This document shows positions 7,137 through 16,380 of a stretch of DNA of 64,000 nt, one piece after another (position 1 is the stretch's first letter; each line of letters opens with the position of its first letter). The notes under the pieces were generated by a model. It had not been told where the DNA came from. It saw nothing but the letters and a program-made list of their open reading frames with translations, and searched no databases. This DNA is from CADEDH01 sp039029735 (lineage in GTDB: Bacteria; Actinomycetota; Acidimicrobiia; Acidimicrobiales; SZUA-35), in assembly GCA_039029735.1 (NCBI GenBank), contig JBCCFL010000014.1:1-64000 (forward strand), in the 5' to 3' direction. The translations under genes were made by a program, and so were the position numbers.

Positions 7137-9271
7137 CGATCGAGAGCGGGCACGAGATCTGGCGGGGCGAGGAGCGGCCGCTCGGCGCGACCTGGGATGG
7201 GTCGGGCACCAACTTCGCTCTGTACTCGGCCGGCGCGCAGGCGGTGGAGCTGTGCCTGTTCGACGCCGACGGGTACGAGACTCGCATCGAGGTGCCCGAA
7301 CACACGGCCTCCACCCACCACGTGTACCTGCCCGGGGTCGGCCCGGGGCAGCGCTACGGCTACCGCGTGCATGGGCCATGGGATCCCGCCGGTGGGCACC
7401 GGTTCAACCCGGCCAAGCTGCTGGTGGATCCCTACGCCAAGGCGATCGACGGCGAGGTGGATTGGTCCGGTCCGGTGTTCGGGCACAACCGCCTCGACCC
7501 CGGCCGGCCCGACACTCACGACTCGGCCCAAAGCGTGCCTCGCTCGGTGGTGGTCGACACGTCGTTCGACTGGGGTGACGACCGCTCGCCCGCCACGCCC
7601 TGGTACCACACCGTGATCTACGAGGCGCACGTCAAGGGCCTCTCGATGACCCATCCGGGGGTACCAGCCGAGCTGCGGGGCACCTACGCCGGGATGGCAA
7701 CCGAGCCGGTGATCAATCACCTCGTCGACCTCGGGGTGACAGCCGTCGAACTGATGCCGGTGCACCACTTCGTGCCCGAGGGCTTCGTTGTGGACAAGGG
7801 CCTCACGAACTACTGGGGCTACTCCACCCTCGGGTTCTTCGCCCCGCATGGGCCCTACGCCGCCAGTGGCAGCGGGGGCGCTCAGGTGGCCGAGTTCAAG
7901 CGGCTCGTGGCCGCCCTGCACCGGGCCGGGATCGAGGTGCTGCTCGACGTGGTGTACAACCACACGACTGAGGGCACCGCCGCGGGCCCCACCCTGTCGT
8001 TCCGGGGGATCGACAACGCCGCCTACTACCGCTTGGCGCCGGACAATCTCGCCGCCTACATGGACTTCACCGGCACCGGCAACAGCCTGAACGTGATGAA
8101 CGCCGCCAGCCTGCAACTGGTGATGGACAGCCTGCGCTACTGGCTACAGGAGATGCACGTCGACGGATTCCGGTTCGATCTCGCCCCCACCCTCGCTCGC
8201 GAGTACTTCGCCGTCGACCGGCACTCGGCGTTCTTCGATCTGATCCACCAGGATCCGGTGGTGAGCCGATGCAAGCTCATCGCCGAACCGTGGGACATCG
8301 GTCCCGGCGGATACCAGATCGGCAACTTCCCTCCGGAGTGGTCGGAGTGGAACGGCCGCTACCGCGACGATGTGAGGGAGTTCTGGCGCGGCGGCGACGG
8401 CGCCCTGGCCAGCCTCGCCTCCCGGTTCTCGGGCAGCGCAGACCTCTACGGCTCGGAGCGCCGCCGACCCCGGGCGAGCATCAACTTCGTCACCGCCCAC
8501 GACGGCTACACCCTCGCCGATCTCGTGGCCTACGAGCAGAAGCACAATCAGGCGAACGGCGAGGACAACCGCGACGGCCACAGCGACAATCGATCCTGGA
8601 ACGGTGGCGTGGAGGGCCCGACGGCCGATCCTGATGTGGTCGACAACCGTCGACGGCGGGCCGCATCGCTCATGACCACGCTGCTGCTCTCCCAGGGCGT
8701 GCCCATGATCTGTGGGGGCGACGAGATGGGTCGCACCCAACAGGGGAACAACAACGCCTACTGCCAGGACAACGAGATCTCTTGGCTCGACTGGTCGTCG
8801 ATCGACACCGACATGGTCGACCTCACTCGTCAGCTGATTGCGCTCCGGGCGGCGCACCCGGTGTTCCGACGGCGTCGGTTCTTCACCGGCGCCCCCACCT
8901 GCCCGCGGGGGCTGCCCGACATTGGCTGGTACCGGCCCGACGGAAAGACCAAGGCCCACGACGACTGGGCCGTTGGCTACGCCCGGGCCGTTGCGGTGTT
9001 CTTGAACGGGCAGGCGATCGCCGCCCAGGGGCCCAAACTCGAACCGGTCCTCGACAACGACTTCCTCGTGTTGTTCAACGGAGGGTCCGACGCGATCGGG
9101 TTCACCGTTCCCGCCGTTCTCGCCGCGAATCGCTGGACGCCAGTACTCGACACGGCAGGGGAGCGTGCGGCGCCCGGCCCAGGCGTGGTCGAGCAGGAGT
9201 GGAAGGTCGGCCCGTGGTCGATCCTCGTGTTGGAGAGTGAGGTCGATGCGGATTCTCTACGCGACAGCTGA
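7133..9271 (+). CDS. glgX: Glycogen debranching enzyme GlgX (isoamylase type)
   Basis: 712 residues: N-terminal CBM48-like domain (LGATWDGSGTNFALYSAGAQ), then a GH13 barrel. Catalytic residues are visible: the nucleophile Asp in DGFRFDLA (about residue 348), the acid/base Glu in IAEPWDIGPGGY (about 383) and the transition-state Asp in VTAHDGYTLADLV. It hydrolyses alpha-1,6 branches left after phosphorylase action. The ATG at 7133 overlaps the glgP stop by 4 bp. The frame is open further upstream inside glgP, but that part is antiphase sequence and not homologous. Its last 26 bp overlap the start of glgA. Confidence 0.92.
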   Translation: MTIESGHEIWRGEERPLGATWDGSGTNFALYSAGAQAVELCLFDADGYETRIEVPEHTASTHHVYLPGVGPGQRYGYRVHGPWDPAGGHRFNPAKLLVDPYAKAIDGEVDWSGPVFGHNRLDPGRPDTHDSAQSVPRSVVVDTSFDWGDDRSPATPWYHTVIYEAHVKGLSMTHPGVPAELRGTYAGMATEPVINHLVDLGVTAVELMPVHHFVPEGFVVDKGLTNYWGYSTLGFFAPHGPYAASGSGGAQVAEFKRLVAALHRAGIEVLLDVVYNHTTEGTAAGPTLSFRGIDNAAYYRLAPDNLAAYMDFTGTGNSLNVMNAASLQLVMDSLRYWLQEMHVDGFRFDLAPTLAREYFAVDRHSAFFDLIHQDPVVSRCKLIAEPWDIGPGGYQIGNFPPEWSEWNGRYRDDVREFWRGGDGALASLASRFSGSADLYGSERRRPRASINFVTAHDGYTLADLVAYEQKHNQANGEDNRDGHSDNRSWNGGVEGPTADPDVVDNRRRRAASLMTTLLLSQGVPMICGGDEMGRTQQGNNNAYCQDNEISWLDWSSIDTDMVDLTRQLIALRAAHPVFRRRRFFTGAPTCPRGLPDIGWYRPDGKTKAHDDWAVGYARAVAVFLNGQAIAAQGPKLEPVLDNDFLVLFNGGSDAIGFTVPAVLAANRWTPVLDTAGERAAPGPGVVEQEWKVGPWSILVLESEVDADSLRDS

Positions 9272-10622
9272 GATCCGCCCGCTGGTGTCGGCGGGCGGCC
9301 TCGGTGAAGCGTCGGCGGGATTGGTGAAGGGGCTGCGGTCGCTCGGGCACGAGGTCGACGTGGTGCTGCCCGACTACTTCGGCTGGAGCCTGGCGAACGA
9401 ATCTGAACTCACCGTCTCGGTCCCGACGTGGGCTCACCCGACGCGGGTGCGTCGTGGTGATCATCCCGACGTCGAGCGGCTGATCCTCGTCGATGGTCCT
9501 GGCATCGCCCGGCCCGACCCCTACGTCGACGCTGACGGCAACGGCTGGCCCGACAACGATCTGCGGTTCGCCGCGTTCTCGGCGGCGGTCGCAGCGCTCG
9601 TCGAGACCGGGCTCTACGACGTCGTGCAGCTGAACGACTGGCACACCGGCCTGGTACCTGCGTTCACCGGCTCGGCCGTTCCAACCGTGCTCACGATCCA
9701 CAACCTCGCCCACCAAGGGTGGGCCGACGTCGGATGGCTGCACGAACTCCCCAGCCGTCGCGACGACTACGGCCGCAACGATGCGTTGAACATGTTGGCC
9801 GGCGCGATCCGCTCAGTCGATGCCGTGGTGACGGTGAGCCCCACCTACGCCCGCGAGGTGATCACCACCGAAGGTGGCATGGGCCTGCACGATCTGCTCC
9901 AGGCCCGCGGCGACGACCTGATCGGGATCCGCAACGGCATCGACACCGCCGTGTGGAACCCGGCCATCGACATGGTGCTGCCCGCCACCTACGACGCCGC
10001 CGGCACCGACGGCAAAGTGAAGGCCCGCTCGGCCCTGCTGCGCCACATGGGATGGGACGACGAGAAGTCGACCTTGATCGTGATGATCACCCGGCTGGTG
10101 GACCAGAAGGGTGTTGACCTTGCCCTCGAGGCCGTGCCCTACCTGCGTGGAATGCGAGCCCGTATGGCTCTGTTGGGATCTGGCGATGCCGCCCTGGCGG
10201 CCGATGCCCACGCTCTGGCCGCAGCAAACCCTGATGTGTTCTGGTTCAGCGAGGGCTACGACGTCGACCTGTCGCATCTGATGTTCGCCGGCGGGGATCT
10301 GCTCCTCATGCCTTCGCGGTTCGAGCCGTGCGGCCTCGCCCAGATGCAGGCGATGGCCTACGGCACGATCCCGGTGGTCACCAGCGTGGGCGGGCTGTGC
10401 GACACGGTGATCGACTCCGATGACGACAAGGCGGGCAACGGCTTCCGCACCAGACGTACCGACGCCGCTGGTGTGGTCGATGCCCTGCACCGTGCCGTGA
10501 ACGCATGGCGGCACCCGGGGCGGCGGCGCAAGATCATGGATCGTGGCATGCGCACCGACTGGTCGTGGGAACGACCAGCCACCGACTTCGCCGAACTCTA
10601 CGCCCGCTTGGCTGCACGCTGA
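9246..10622 (+). CDS. glgA: Glycogen synthase, GT5 family
   Basis: 458 residues with GT5 hallmarks: N-terminal MRILYATAEIRPL, LNDWHTGLVPAF, TIHNLAHQG, a VSPTYAREV segment and the C-terminal RFEPCGLAQMQAMAYGTIPV block holding the conserved Glu. It should elongate alpha-1,4-glucan from ADP-glucose supplied by the nearby glgC product. Oddity: the N-terminal KTGGL loop, whose lysine contacts ADP-glucose in characterised enzymes, reads SAGGL here. Activity may rely on another residue or donor preference may differ. The start ATG 9246 lies inside the end of glgX, with GAGG just upstream. Confidence 0.88.
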   Translation: MRILYATAEIRPLVSAGGLGEASAGLVKGLRSLGHEVDVVLPDYFGWSLANESELTVSVPTWAHPTRVRRGDHPDVERLILVDGPGIARPDPYVDADGNGWPDNDLRFAAFSAAVAALVETGLYDVVQLNDWHTGLVPAFTGSAVPTVLTIHNLAHQGWADVGWLHELPSRRDDYGRNDALNMLAGAIRSVDAVVTVSPTYAREVITTEGGMGLHDLLQARGDDLIGIRNGIDTAVWNPAIDMVLPATYDAAGTDGKVKARSALLRHMGWDDEKSTLIVMITRLVDQKGVDLALEAVPYLRGMRARMALLGSGDAALAADAHALAAANPDVFWFSEGYDVDLSHLMFAGGDLLLMPSRFEPCGLAQMQAMAYGTIPVVTSVGGLCDTVIDSDDDKAGNGFRTRRTDAAGVVDALHRAVNAWRHPGRRRKIMDRGMRTDWSWERPATDFAELYARLAAR

Positions 10623-10657
10623 GCGGTTGGGCGGGGGCCCAGGTGGGTCGATCGAGG

Positions 10658-11905
10658 TCAGGCCTCGAAGCGATGGCCCTTGGGCACCGCCACCACGCCG
10701 TTCTCCGAGGTGTGGAACAGCTGCGCGTCTCTGGCCAGATCGACGCCGAGTTCGTAGCCAGGGGGGATCGTCACATTCTTGTCGATGATTGCTCGGTGGA
10801 TCTTCGCCCCTTTGCCGACCTTGACGCCGCCCATGAGCACCGACTCGGTGATCTCCGCTCCGTCTGCCACCACCACGTCGGGTGACAGCACCGAGTCGCG
10901 ACATCGGCCACCCCAGACGATCACGCCGTTGCTGAGGATGCAGTTCGAGATCTCGCTCGGACCGTTCGGGCCGTTGGCGATCTTCGCCGGTGGCTCCGTG
11001 AGACCCCTGGTGAAGATCGGCCACTGGTCGTTGTACAGGCTGAACGCGGGAAGCGGCGCTACGAGATCCATGTGGGCGTCGTAGTAGGAGTCCAGCGTTC
11101 CCACGTCACGCCAGTAGTGGTTGTCGCTGCCGGTTTCGCCCGGCACGACGTTCTCGGTGTAGTCGTACACATGGGCGTCGCCCGTCTCCACGAGAGCCGG
11201 GATGATGTCGCCCCCGATGTCGTGACGCGACCCGCCGGCCAGGGAGTCGCGCTCCATGATCTCGCGGAACACGTCCACCTCGAAGATGTAGTTGCCCATG
11301 GAGGCGAGGATCTGATGCGGCGCATCGGGAATCGTGGGCGCGTTCGGATCCTTCTCGTGGAACCCGAGGATCTTGGTGCTGTTCGCATCGCGCTCGATGG
11401 CACCGAACTGGTGGGCTTCCGACGCCGGCAGACGGATGCCGGCCACCGTCACCCCGGCACCACTGTCGATGTGGGCGTTCAACATCTGCCGCGGGTCGAG
11501 GCGGTAGATGTGGTCGGCACCGAACACGATCACGTGCTCGGGCCGCTCGTCGTCGATCAGGTTCATGTTCTGGAACAGCGCGTCGGCTGAGCCCAGATAC
11601 CACTGAGGACCGCGCCGCATCTGCGCCGGCACGGTGGTGACGTAGTTGCCGAGGATCGTCGACAGCTGCCAGGTGAGCGAGATGTGCACGTCGAGGCTGT
11701 GCGATTTGTACTGCGTGAGCACCACAATGTGTCGAAATCCGCCGTTCACCAAGTTGGAGATGGCGAAGTCGATCAGTCGGTACTTGCCCCCGAACGGAAC
11801 GGCCGGTTTGGCCCGGTCCTCGGTGAGGGGCATGAGCCGCTTTCCCTCACCTCCGGCGAGAACGATGCTGAGGATTGGCCGACGGCCGTGTGCGGGCGCT
11901 CGCAT
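10658..11905 (-). CDS. glgC: Glucose-1-phosphate adenylyltransferase GlgC
   Basis: 415 residues. The nucleotidyltransferase signature GGEGKRLMPLTEDRAKPAVPF begins near residue 18 and is followed by YRLIDFAISN, the WYLGSADALFQN and VFGADHIYRLD motifs and a C-terminal left-handed beta-helix (MGGVKVGKGAKIHRAIIDKNV). It makes ADP-glucose for glycogen synthesis. It converges with glgA (36-bp gap) and is divergent from glgB across only 22 bp. The ATG at 11905 is preceded by TAGGAT with 6 nt between, so the mRNA is probably leaderless. Confidence 0.95.
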   Translation of the reverse strand: MRAPAHGRRPILSIVLAGGEGKRLMPLTEDRAKPAVPFGGKYRLIDFAISNLVNGGFRHIVVLTQYKSHSLDVHISLTWQLSTILGNYVTTVPAQMRRGPQWYLGSADALFQNMNLIDDERPEHVIVFGADHIYRLDPRQMLNAHIDSGAGVTVAGIRLPASEAHQFGAIERDANSTKILGFHEKDPNAPTIPDAPHQILASMGNYIFEVDVFREIMERDSLAGGSRHDIGGDIIPALVETGDAHVYDYTENVVPGETGSDNHYWRDVGTLDSYYDAHMDLVAPLPAFSLYNDQWPIFTRGLTEPPAKIANGPNGPSEISNCILSNGVIVWGGRCRDSVLSPDVVVADGAEITESVLMGGVKVGKGAKIHRAIIDKNVTIPPGYELGVDLARDAQLFHTSENGVVAVPKGHRFEA

Positions 11906-11911
11906 GCGGTG

Positions 11912-11921
11912 ATCCTATACT
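11912..11921. promoter_or_regulatory. Overlapping divergent -10 boxes of glgC and glgB
   Basis: The 22-bp gap 11906-11927 holds a minus-strand -10 TAGGAT (11912-11917) 6 nt from the glgC ATG and a plus-strand -10 TATACT (11916-11921) 6 nt from the glgB GTG. The two boxes share two base pairs. If both are used, the transcripts are leaderless and RNA polymerase cannot bind both at once. Confidence 0.65.
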
Positions 11922-11927
11922 CGCCGC

Positions 11928-13817
11928 GTGTCCCGTGTCTTTGATGCCTCAGACGCCTGGTTGTTCGCTGCCGGCTCCCACACGCGCCTCTGGGAGGTGC
12001 TCGGTGCCCACCACGCCGAAGGGCGTACCACGTTCAGGGTTTGGGCCCCGGATGCGGGGTCGGTGTCGGTTCTGGGCGATGGAAACGGCTGGACCTCCGG
12101 CGTCGACCGGCTCGATCCGGATCCGTCCGGCGTGTGGCGGGGCACGTTCGACGGCTATGGGCCTGGCAGTCAGTACAAGTACGCCGTGTCGACACAGCAC
12201 GGCAGCCAGGAGCTGATCAAGGCCGATCCCGTGGCGTTTCGGGCTGAGTTGCCTCCGGCCACTGCCTCGATCGTGTGGCAGAGTTCGCACCTGTGGGGCG
12301 ATGGTGACTGGATGACGTCGCGCGGTGATCGGCATCGGTTCGATGCGCCGATCTCCACCTACGAGGTACACCTCGGATCCTGGCGGTTTGAGCCCGGTGG
12401 CTACCAGGCCATGGGCACTCAGCTTGCGGAATACTGTCGAGACATGGGCTTCACTCATGTTGAATTGTTGCCCGTCATGGAACACCCCTTCTACGGTTCA
12501 TGGGGTTATCAAACGACAGGCTATTTCGCCCCAACGTCTCGCTACGGCTCGCCCGACGAGCTCAAGACGTTCGTGGATGTTCTTCACCAGAGTGGCATTG
12601 GGGTGATCCTCGATTGGGTTCCGTCACACTTCCCGACCGACGACCACTCGATCGGCATGTTCGACGGCTCACACCTGTATGAACACGCAGATCCCAAGCA
12701 GGGCTTCCATCCCGATTGGCGATCGTACGTGTTCAACTTCGATCGGCCCGAGGTGAGGAGCTTCTTGTTGTCGTCGGCCCACTACTGGCTGGAGGAGTTC
12801 CACGTCGACGGCCTCCGTGTCGACGCCGTGGCCTCGATGCTCTATCTGGACTACTCCAGAGAAGAGGGCGAATGGGTTCCGAACGAGCACGGTGGCAAGG
12901 AGAACCTGGGCGCTGTCGCCTTCCTGCAGGAGCTGAACACCACCGTCTATGGGTCGAGGCCCGATGTGCTCATGGTGGCCGAGGAGTCGACGGCATGGGG
13001 CGGCGTCACCAATACGACCGACTCCGGTGGGCTCGGGTTCGGCTTCAAATGGGACATGGGCTGGATGCATGACACGCTCCAGTACTTCGCCCAGGATCCG
13101 GTCTATCGGCAGTGGCATCACGACACGGTCACGTTCCGCACCGTTTATGCGGCGTCTGAGCACTATGTGCTTGCGTTGTCCCACGATGAGGTGGTTCACG
13201 GCAAGGGCAGCCTGTTGTCGCGTATGCCAGGCGATCGTTGGCAACAGTTCGCCAATCTGCGACTTCTGCTCGGCTATCAGTGGGCCTCACCAGGCAAGAA
13301 GCTGCTGTTCATGGGTGGCGAGTTCGGTGCGCCGGATGAATGGAGCCACGAATCGGAGCTTCCGTGGGCGCTCTTGGGCGACGAGCACCATGCCGGTGTT
13401 CAGGGGTGGGTGCGGGCGCTGAACGACCTGTATGCGGCCACGCCGGCGATGTATCGGGTGGACCGCGACCCCAGCGGGTTCCGCTGGGTGGTCGGCGACG
13501 ATCGGAGTCAGAGCGTGCTTGCCTTCCTCCGCTTCGCCGACGCCGACTGGACAGCCGGCGATCCGCCCGTACTGGCGGTGATGAACAACACCCCCGTTCC
13601 GCGTGACGGGTACCGCATCGGCGTGCCTCGGGCGGGATCGTGGCGGCTCCTGGCCAACAGCGACGACCCGGGCTACGGCGGGTCCGGCGTGACGCCTGGC
13701 GAATGGGTCGACGCAGAGGCGGTCGGGACCCACGGGTTCGAGTGGTCGCTACTTCTGCGGCTCCCGCCGCTCGGCATCGTGCTGCTGTCGCCTGACGGCG
13801 CTGGATCGGGCCACTGA
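11928..13817 (+). CDS. glgB: 1,4-alpha-glucan branching enzyme GlgB
   Basis: 629 residues, about 100 fewer than the common actinobacterial form, consistent with lack of the first N-terminal module. A CBM48 domain (about 25-110) precedes the GH13 barrel with LRVDAVASMLYLD (nucleophile Asp), VAEESTAW (acid/base Glu) and ALSHDEVVHGKGS (third Asp). It forms alpha-1,6 branches in glycogen. GTG 11928 fits a leaderless transcript from TATACT. The middle of the gene (about 12400-12900) uses more A/T-ending codons than its neighbours, a mild sign of different history or weaker selection. Confidence 0.93.
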   Translation: MSRVFDASDAWLFAAGSHTRLWEVLGAHHAEGRTTFRVWAPDAGSVSVLGDGNGWTSGVDRLDPDPSGVWRGTFDGYGPGSQYKYAVSTQHGSQELIKADPVAFRAELPPATASIVWQSSHLWGDGDWMTSRGDRHRFDAPISTYEVHLGSWRFEPGGYQAMGTQLAEYCRDMGFTHVELLPVMEHPFYGSWGYQTTGYFAPTSRYGSPDELKTFVDVLHQSGIGVILDWVPSHFPTDDHSIGMFDGSHLYEHADPKQGFHPDWRSYVFNFDRPEVRSFLLSSAHYWLEEFHVDGLRVDAVASMLYLDYSREEGEWVPNEHGGKENLGAVAFLQELNTTVYGSRPDVLMVAEESTAWGGVTNTTDSGGLGFGFKWDMGWMHDTLQYFAQDPVYRQWHHDTVTFRTVYAASEHYVLALSHDEVVHGKGSLLSRMPGDRWQQFANLRLLLGYQWASPGKKLLFMGGEFGAPDEWSHESELPWALLGDEHHAGVQGWVRALNDLYAATPAMYRVDRDPSGFRWVVGDDRSQSVLAFLRFADADWTAGDPPVLAVMNNTPVPRDGYRIGVPRAGSWRLLANSDDPGYGGSGVTPGEWVDAEAVGTHGFEWSLLLRLPPLGIVLLSPDGAGSGH

Positions 13818-13859
13818 GGCGCTGGGAACAAACCGCCGGGCCGAACAGTTGTACGTATC

Positions 13860-15170
13860 GTGACTGTCACCGATGCCGTGGCGCCGGCTGAGGCGCTCAT
13901 CGCCCGTTTGCGCGCCACTCGGGCCACCACCGAGGCGCTGTCGGCCCCACTCTCAGAGGCCGATCAGACCGTCCAGTCCATGGCGGACACCAGCCCTACG
14001 AAGTGGCACAGGGCCCACACCACCTGGTTCTTCGAGACCTTCGTGCTGGCCCCCCACATGCCAGGGTTCCAGGTCTACGACGAGCACTACAGCTACCTGT
14101 TCAACAGCTACTACGAGGCGGTCGGGGCCCGGTACCCGCGGCCTCAGCGTGGGCTCTTGACCCGGCCCGGCGCCGATCAGATCGGCGAGTACCGCCGCCA
14201 TGTCGACGCGGTGCTCGATCGCTTCGTCGAGCAGGCGAACTCCGAGCAGTGGGCGGCGGCGGCACCGGCGATCGAACTGGGGATCAACCACGAGCAGCAG
14301 CACCAGGAGCTGCTGTTGATGGACATCAAGCACGTCTTGAGCAACAACCTGTTCGACACCGCATACGACCATCGGCCCGTCCAACCGGCGCCGGATCCCG
14401 GGGCGATCAACTGGATCGGCCTCGACGGCGGCGTGTTCGACGTCGGCGTTGCCATCGAGCGGGCCGACGCCGGGTTCCACTTCGACAACGAGGGGCCCCG
14501 CCACGAGGCCCTCATAACGAGCGTCGACGTCGCCGATCGGCTCGTCACCTGTGGCGAGTGGATGGAGTTCATGGCCGCCGGTGGCTACGGCGACCCGCAG
14601 CTGTGGCTGTCGGACGGGTGGCATCGCCGCAACGCGGAGGGCTGGATCGCCCCCGAGTACTGGCAGCAGACCGACTCGGGCTGGGAGATCCACACCCTGA
14701 CCGGCGCCCGCGCCGTCGATCCGAACGAGCCTGTGTGCCATGTGAACTTCTACGAGGCCGACGCCTTCGCCACCTGGGCCGGCGCACGCCTGCCCACCGA
14801 GTTCGAGTGGGAGCGGGCGGCCGCCACCCCTCACGGCACCGGAGCGTTCCTGGGCAGCGAGGATCCGGGCGGCACCGTTGCGGCCAGCGCCCTCCACCCG
14901 ATGCCAGCCCCGGGTGAGGCCGGCGGCGTGCTCCGCCAACTCTTCGGCGACGTGTGGGAGTGGACTGGCTCCGCCTACCGGCCCTATCCCGGATACCGGC
15001 CCCCGCCCGGCGCCGTGGGGGAGTACAACGGGAAGTTCATGATCAATACGATGGTTCTCCGTGGCGGCTGTGCGCTCACACCGGTTGGTCACGTGCGGCC
15101 CACGTACCGAAACTTCTTCCATCCCCACACCCGCTGGCACATGTCCGGCGTTCGGCTTGCCCGAGACTGA
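13860..15170 (+). CDS. egtB: Ergothioneine sulfoxide synthase EgtB
   Basis: 436 residues: an N-terminal DinB-like helical domain with the iron-ligand region KWHRAHTTWFFE (about 48-59) and the NHEQQHQELLLMD motif (about 143), then a C-terminal formylglycine-generating-enzyme-like domain (HVNFYEADAFATWAGARLP, EWTGSAY, HPHTRWHMSGVRLA). EgtB oxidatively joins a thiol to hercynine. The start GTG 13860 is the first in frame after the glgB stop. egtD follows after 20 bp. No egtA, egtC or egtE is seen nearby, so whether the thiol donor is gamma-glutamylcysteine or cysteine cannot be told from the locus. Confidence 0.92.
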   Translation: MTVTDAVAPAEALIARLRATRATTEALSAPLSEADQTVQSMADTSPTKWHRAHTTWFFETFVLAPHMPGFQVYDEHYSYLFNSYYEAVGARYPRPQRGLLTRPGADQIGEYRRHVDAVLDRFVEQANSEQWAAAAPAIELGINHEQQHQELLLMDIKHVLSNNLFDTAYDHRPVQPAPDPGAINWIGLDGGVFDVGVAIERADAGFHFDNEGPRHEALITSVDVADRLVTCGEWMEFMAAGGYGDPQLWLSDGWHRRNAEGWIAPEYWQQTDSGWEIHTLTGARAVDPNEPVCHVNFYEADAFATWAGARLPTEFEWERAAATPHGTGAFLGSEDPGGTVAASALHPMPAPGEAGGVLRQLFGDVWEWTGSAYRPYPGYRPPPGAVGEYNGKFMINTMVLRGGCALTPVGHVRPTYRNFFHPHTRWHMSGVRLARD

Positions 15171-15190
15171 CGGCTCAGGAGGTTCCCACC

Positions 15191-16171
15191 ATGGCCAGCG
15201 ACTCTTCCGTGACGATCGACGTCCGCCTTCCGGATGGCTGGGCCGAAGGCGAGATGCGCGACGACATCGTGCGGGCCTTCAGCAACCGGCCGATCCAGCT
15301 CACCCCGAAGTGGCTCTACGACGACCGGGGCAGTGACCTGTTCGATCAGATCACCCGCCTCGACGAGTACTACCAGACCGAGGCCGAGCGTTCGGTACTG
15401 ATGGAGCGATCAGCCGAGATCGCAGCGGCCACGGGGGCCGACACCATCATCGAGCTGGGCTCCGGCACCAGCGACAAGACCCGTACCCTGCTCGACGCCT
15501 TCCACGCCACGGGGCAGCTCCGCCGGTTCGTGCCCGTGGACGTGAGCCACGGCACCCTGGTTGACGCCGCCCACATGTTGGCCGAGCGGTACCCCGGTAT
15601 CGAGGTGAGCGCGCTCGTCGGCGACTTCACCCGTCATCTCGGGCATCTCCCACCGGGCGACCGGCGCCTCGTGGCCTTTCTCGGCGGCACGATCGGCAAC
15701 TTCTACGTCGAGGAGCGCAGCGCGTTCCTCGGTGCGTTGGCCGACCATCTGAATCCCGGGGAGCATCTGCTGCTCGGGGTTGATCTGGTGAAGCCGATCG
15801 ATCGGATCCTGGCGTCCTACAACGACTCCGCCGGCGTCACCGCCGACTTCATCGCCAACGTGCTCGGCGTGCTCAACACGAGCTTCGACGCCGACTTCGA
15901 TCTCGACGCCTTCGACTACGTACCGATGTGGGACGCCCGTGAGGAGCGGGTCGACATGCGGCTGCGGTCGCAGCTGCCCCAGGCCGTGCGGATCGAGGCA
16001 CTCGATCTCGACGTGGCGCTCGGTGAGGGCGACGAGATCCGGGTGGAGATCTCGACCAAGTTCCGCCAGGAGCGCCTCTCGGGCGAACTCCAGGCGGCAG
16101 GGTTCGAGCTCGTCACGCTCTGGACCGACGCGGCCGAGGACTTCGGACTGGCACTCGCCCGCAAGGTGTGA
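15191..16171 (+). CDS. egtD: L-histidine N-alpha-methyltransferase EgtD
   Basis: 326 residues, the usual EgtD length. The SAM-binding motif IELGSGTSDKT sits near residue 86, after the PKWLYDDRGSDLFDQIT segment typical of the family; FLGGTIGNF and the C-terminal ISTKFRQE also match. It trimethylates histidine to hercynine, the substrate of EgtB. ATG 15191 has AGGAGG about 8 nt upstream. Together with egtB it makes a two-gene ergothioneine operon. Confidence 0.95.
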   Translation: MASDSSVTIDVRLPDGWAEGEMRDDIVRAFSNRPIQLTPKWLYDDRGSDLFDQITRLDEYYQTEAERSVLMERSAEIAAATGADTIIELGSGTSDKTRTLLDAFHATGQLRRFVPVDVSHGTLVDAAHMLAERYPGIEVSALVGDFTRHLGHLPPGDRRLVAFLGGTIGNFYVEERSAFLGALADHLNPGEHLLLGVDLVKPIDRILASYNDSAGVTADFIANVLGVLNTSFDADFDLDAFDYVPMWDAREERVDMRLRSQLPQAVRIEALDLDVALGEGDEIRVEISTKFRQERLSGELQAAGFELVTLWTDAAEDFGLALARKV

Positions 16172-16380
16172 AGGCGAGCGCTGGCACTAGCGCCAACGGT
16201 GTTGGCTCACCCCCGTGTTGTGCCCACCCAGTGTGGTATTCGGGTCGGCACCGGCAACGCAGGGTGCTGGAGTCCGCAAGGGCCGTTCGGTATAGTCGCA
16301 GCTATCGGGGTGGGATGAAGAGGGTCTGCACCCGCCTCGGCGTGCGGCCCGCGAACGTGGAACAGGAAGGGTGAACGACC
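16172..16380 (+). promoter_or_regulatory. egtD-OmpA intergenic region with a candidate promoter
   Basis: 209 bp without a gene. Just after egtD are two small dyads, GCGCT-ggcact-AGCGC and CCAAC-ggt-GTTGG, which could form a weak terminator. TATAGT at 16291-16296 is a good -10 candidate for the downstream gene, but I see no clear -35. GGAAGG lies about 10 nt before the GTG at 16381. Confidence 0.4.
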
